DNA from: Rotaria macrura
Taxonomy: Eukaryota; Rotifera; Eurotatoria; Philodinida; Philodinidae
Direction: 5' to 3'
Length of the DNA: 64,000 bases
Assembly (NCBI GenBank): GCA_900239685.1
Contig: OENT01000007.1
Coordinates: 124,001 to 188,000, forward strand
Shown: positions 63,201 to 64,000 of the stretch, piece after piece
Numbering within the stretch: position 1 is the first letter of the stretch
Layout: every line of letters starts with the position of its first letter
Translations under genes and position numbers: made by a program
Notes under the pieces: generated by a model
Seen by the model: the letters and a program-made list of their open reading frames with translations, nothing else
Told to the model about the DNA's origin: nothing
Database searches by the model: none

Positions 63201-64000
63201 AATTAGAATCATATCTCGACGATGAAATTTTGTTCGATAAAAAAATAGTATCATTATTCGGTAAAAGAGTAGAATTGAAGAAGACATTATGAGTTATTAG
63301 GATACAGTAAAATACGACTGTCGCTACTGAAAATTTTCATACATTCTAAATCATGCATGATAGTTAAAGAAGAATATTCTATAGAATACAATTACACATG
63401 CGCCTGATATATTATCAATGTCATCACTAAGCGGTTCACTAACTACAGAAAAAGATCGATTAGAAACTATAACACATGAAATGACACCGTCAAATTCAAT
63501 ATCATTATCAACAACATCAAATCGATCTATGTCTGCCGATATAAAAAAAACTATAACTAAGGAACACAAGAATCTTTCAATTCAAAATAGTTCATCGAAA
63601 AAAACTTTTAGTTTACATAGAAATCGACGCAAGCAATCATCAAGTAACAACATTTCTTGAAAGACAAAGTTTACTCATTTATTTATCTTTATAGATCAAT
63701 CAAGTAAATCAGTGTCGTCCTCTCGTCAATTAATTGATGCATATCGCTTTCGTGATACGTTGCGAATGAATAGTACTCATTTTACTTCTCCGCATCGTAA
63801 AATTATATGATACTTGTACTAATTCATTAAATGTATAAACGTTCTGTTCTATTTGTTGTATCTGTCATATTTTACGCTTACATGTAGATTAGAAAACAAG
63901 TTACACAACGGAAACGTCCCTGATCTTCTACTGAAAGAATGTCATGTTATGAAAAGTACAGATTTCAAAGCAGAAAAAATAGAAGAACTGATCTCTTCAT
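60293..64000 (+). CDS. Unrecognised protein with Cys4 zinc-finger-like motif (3' end outside window)
   Basis: I do not recognise this gene. Probable exons: about 60293-60475 (after CTACAG; contains RYRQIASNACQRIV), about 61424 or 61450 to 62165, 63385-63643, 63695-63796 and 63893 to beyond 64000. The last three joints keep frame well (phases 0, 1, 1). The first joint does not fit the best acceptor (TTTTTTGAAG at 61423); it fits a weaker one, CCATAG at 61449, so an exon may be missing. The start is unclear: the first in-frame ATG is at 60326. The main exon is Ser/Lys-rich, then has C-Q-I-C, 17 residues, C-L-S-C (CQICSKSI ... CLSCYRLI), like a treble-clef zinc site, then a Leu/Ile/Phe-rich helical region (IIEIIIEEFQDHFGHALNLS; HYQQEFEQLTKKYRLEFLERF). 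The later exons are Ser/Thr/basic and likely disordered. Confidence 0.6.
62748..62800. mobile_element. 53-bp palindromic mini-element inside an intron
   Basis: Arms TAGGGGTGACACTTTAACTT and its near-perfect inverse (about 20 of 21 pairs) surround a short AT loop. The flanking bases GTCGTGCC (62740-62747) and GTCGTACC (62801-62808) form an 8-bp direct repeat with one mismatch, like an old target-site duplication. An 8-bp duplication and GGGGTG ends are typical of hAT transposons. It sits in the 1.2-kb intron of the last gene. Confidence 0.7.

Overview
This is an AT-rich animal nuclear DNA window. It holds spliced genes with mostly short introns (about 45-90 nt, GT...AG) and a few introns of 0.6-2.5 kb. 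The proteins are clearly metazoan: a GCKIII kinase, an APC-like protein, NF-YA, ROGDI, TCAIM and a three-domain HSD17B4. Compact introns, strongly AT-rich spacers, AG acceptor-like sites placed just before several start codons (as expected for spliced-leader trans-splicing), and tight same-strand gene spacing suggest a small invertebrate. A rotifer, probably bdelloid, is my best guess; this is an inference and no single sequence feature proves it.

Layout. 1-2438: 3' part of an Amt ammonium transporter gene (+). 2439-10337: gene-poor, with microsatellites. 10338-11786: small single-Ig surface protein (+). 11787-17401: gene-poor. 17402-18395: linker histone H1 with one intron (+). 20673-25043: GCKIII Ste20 kinase, STK24/25/26 type (-). 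27189-36130: three tightly packed + strand genes, ROGDI, TCAIM and HSD17B4, separated by two spacers of exactly 104 nt, a likely operon. 37772-38903: coiled-coil orphan (+). 39357-41652: secreted Ser/Gly-rich, Cys-containing protein with tandemly duplicated mini-exons (+). 41934-42265: small two-exon peptide precursor (-), possibly a new neuropeptide. 46427-47552: NF-YA (+). 51675-53326: APC-like protein with a 20R/CID block and degenerate SAMP-like motifs but no visible armadillo repeats (-). About 53.7-57.3 kb: decayed non-autonomous DNA transposons, fold-back repeats and GGGTA arrays. 58.5-58.85 kb: possible gene remnant with an EF-hand-like motif. 60293-64000: orphan gene (+) with a Cys4 motif, running off the window.

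The genes do not form one pathway. Themes are housekeeping and trafficking (ROGDI for V-ATPase assembly, TCAIM in mitochondria, HSD17B4 in peroxisomes), chromatin and transcription (H1, NF-YA), signalling (GCKIII, APC-like, peptide precursor) and membrane or surface proteins (Amt, Ig protein, Ser/Gly-rich protein). The least described items are the peptide precursor, the 92-bp exon-intron duplications, the armadillo-less APC-like gene and the 104-nt-spaced operon candidate. All gene models are hand-spliced from the sequence. No database search or transcript data was available.
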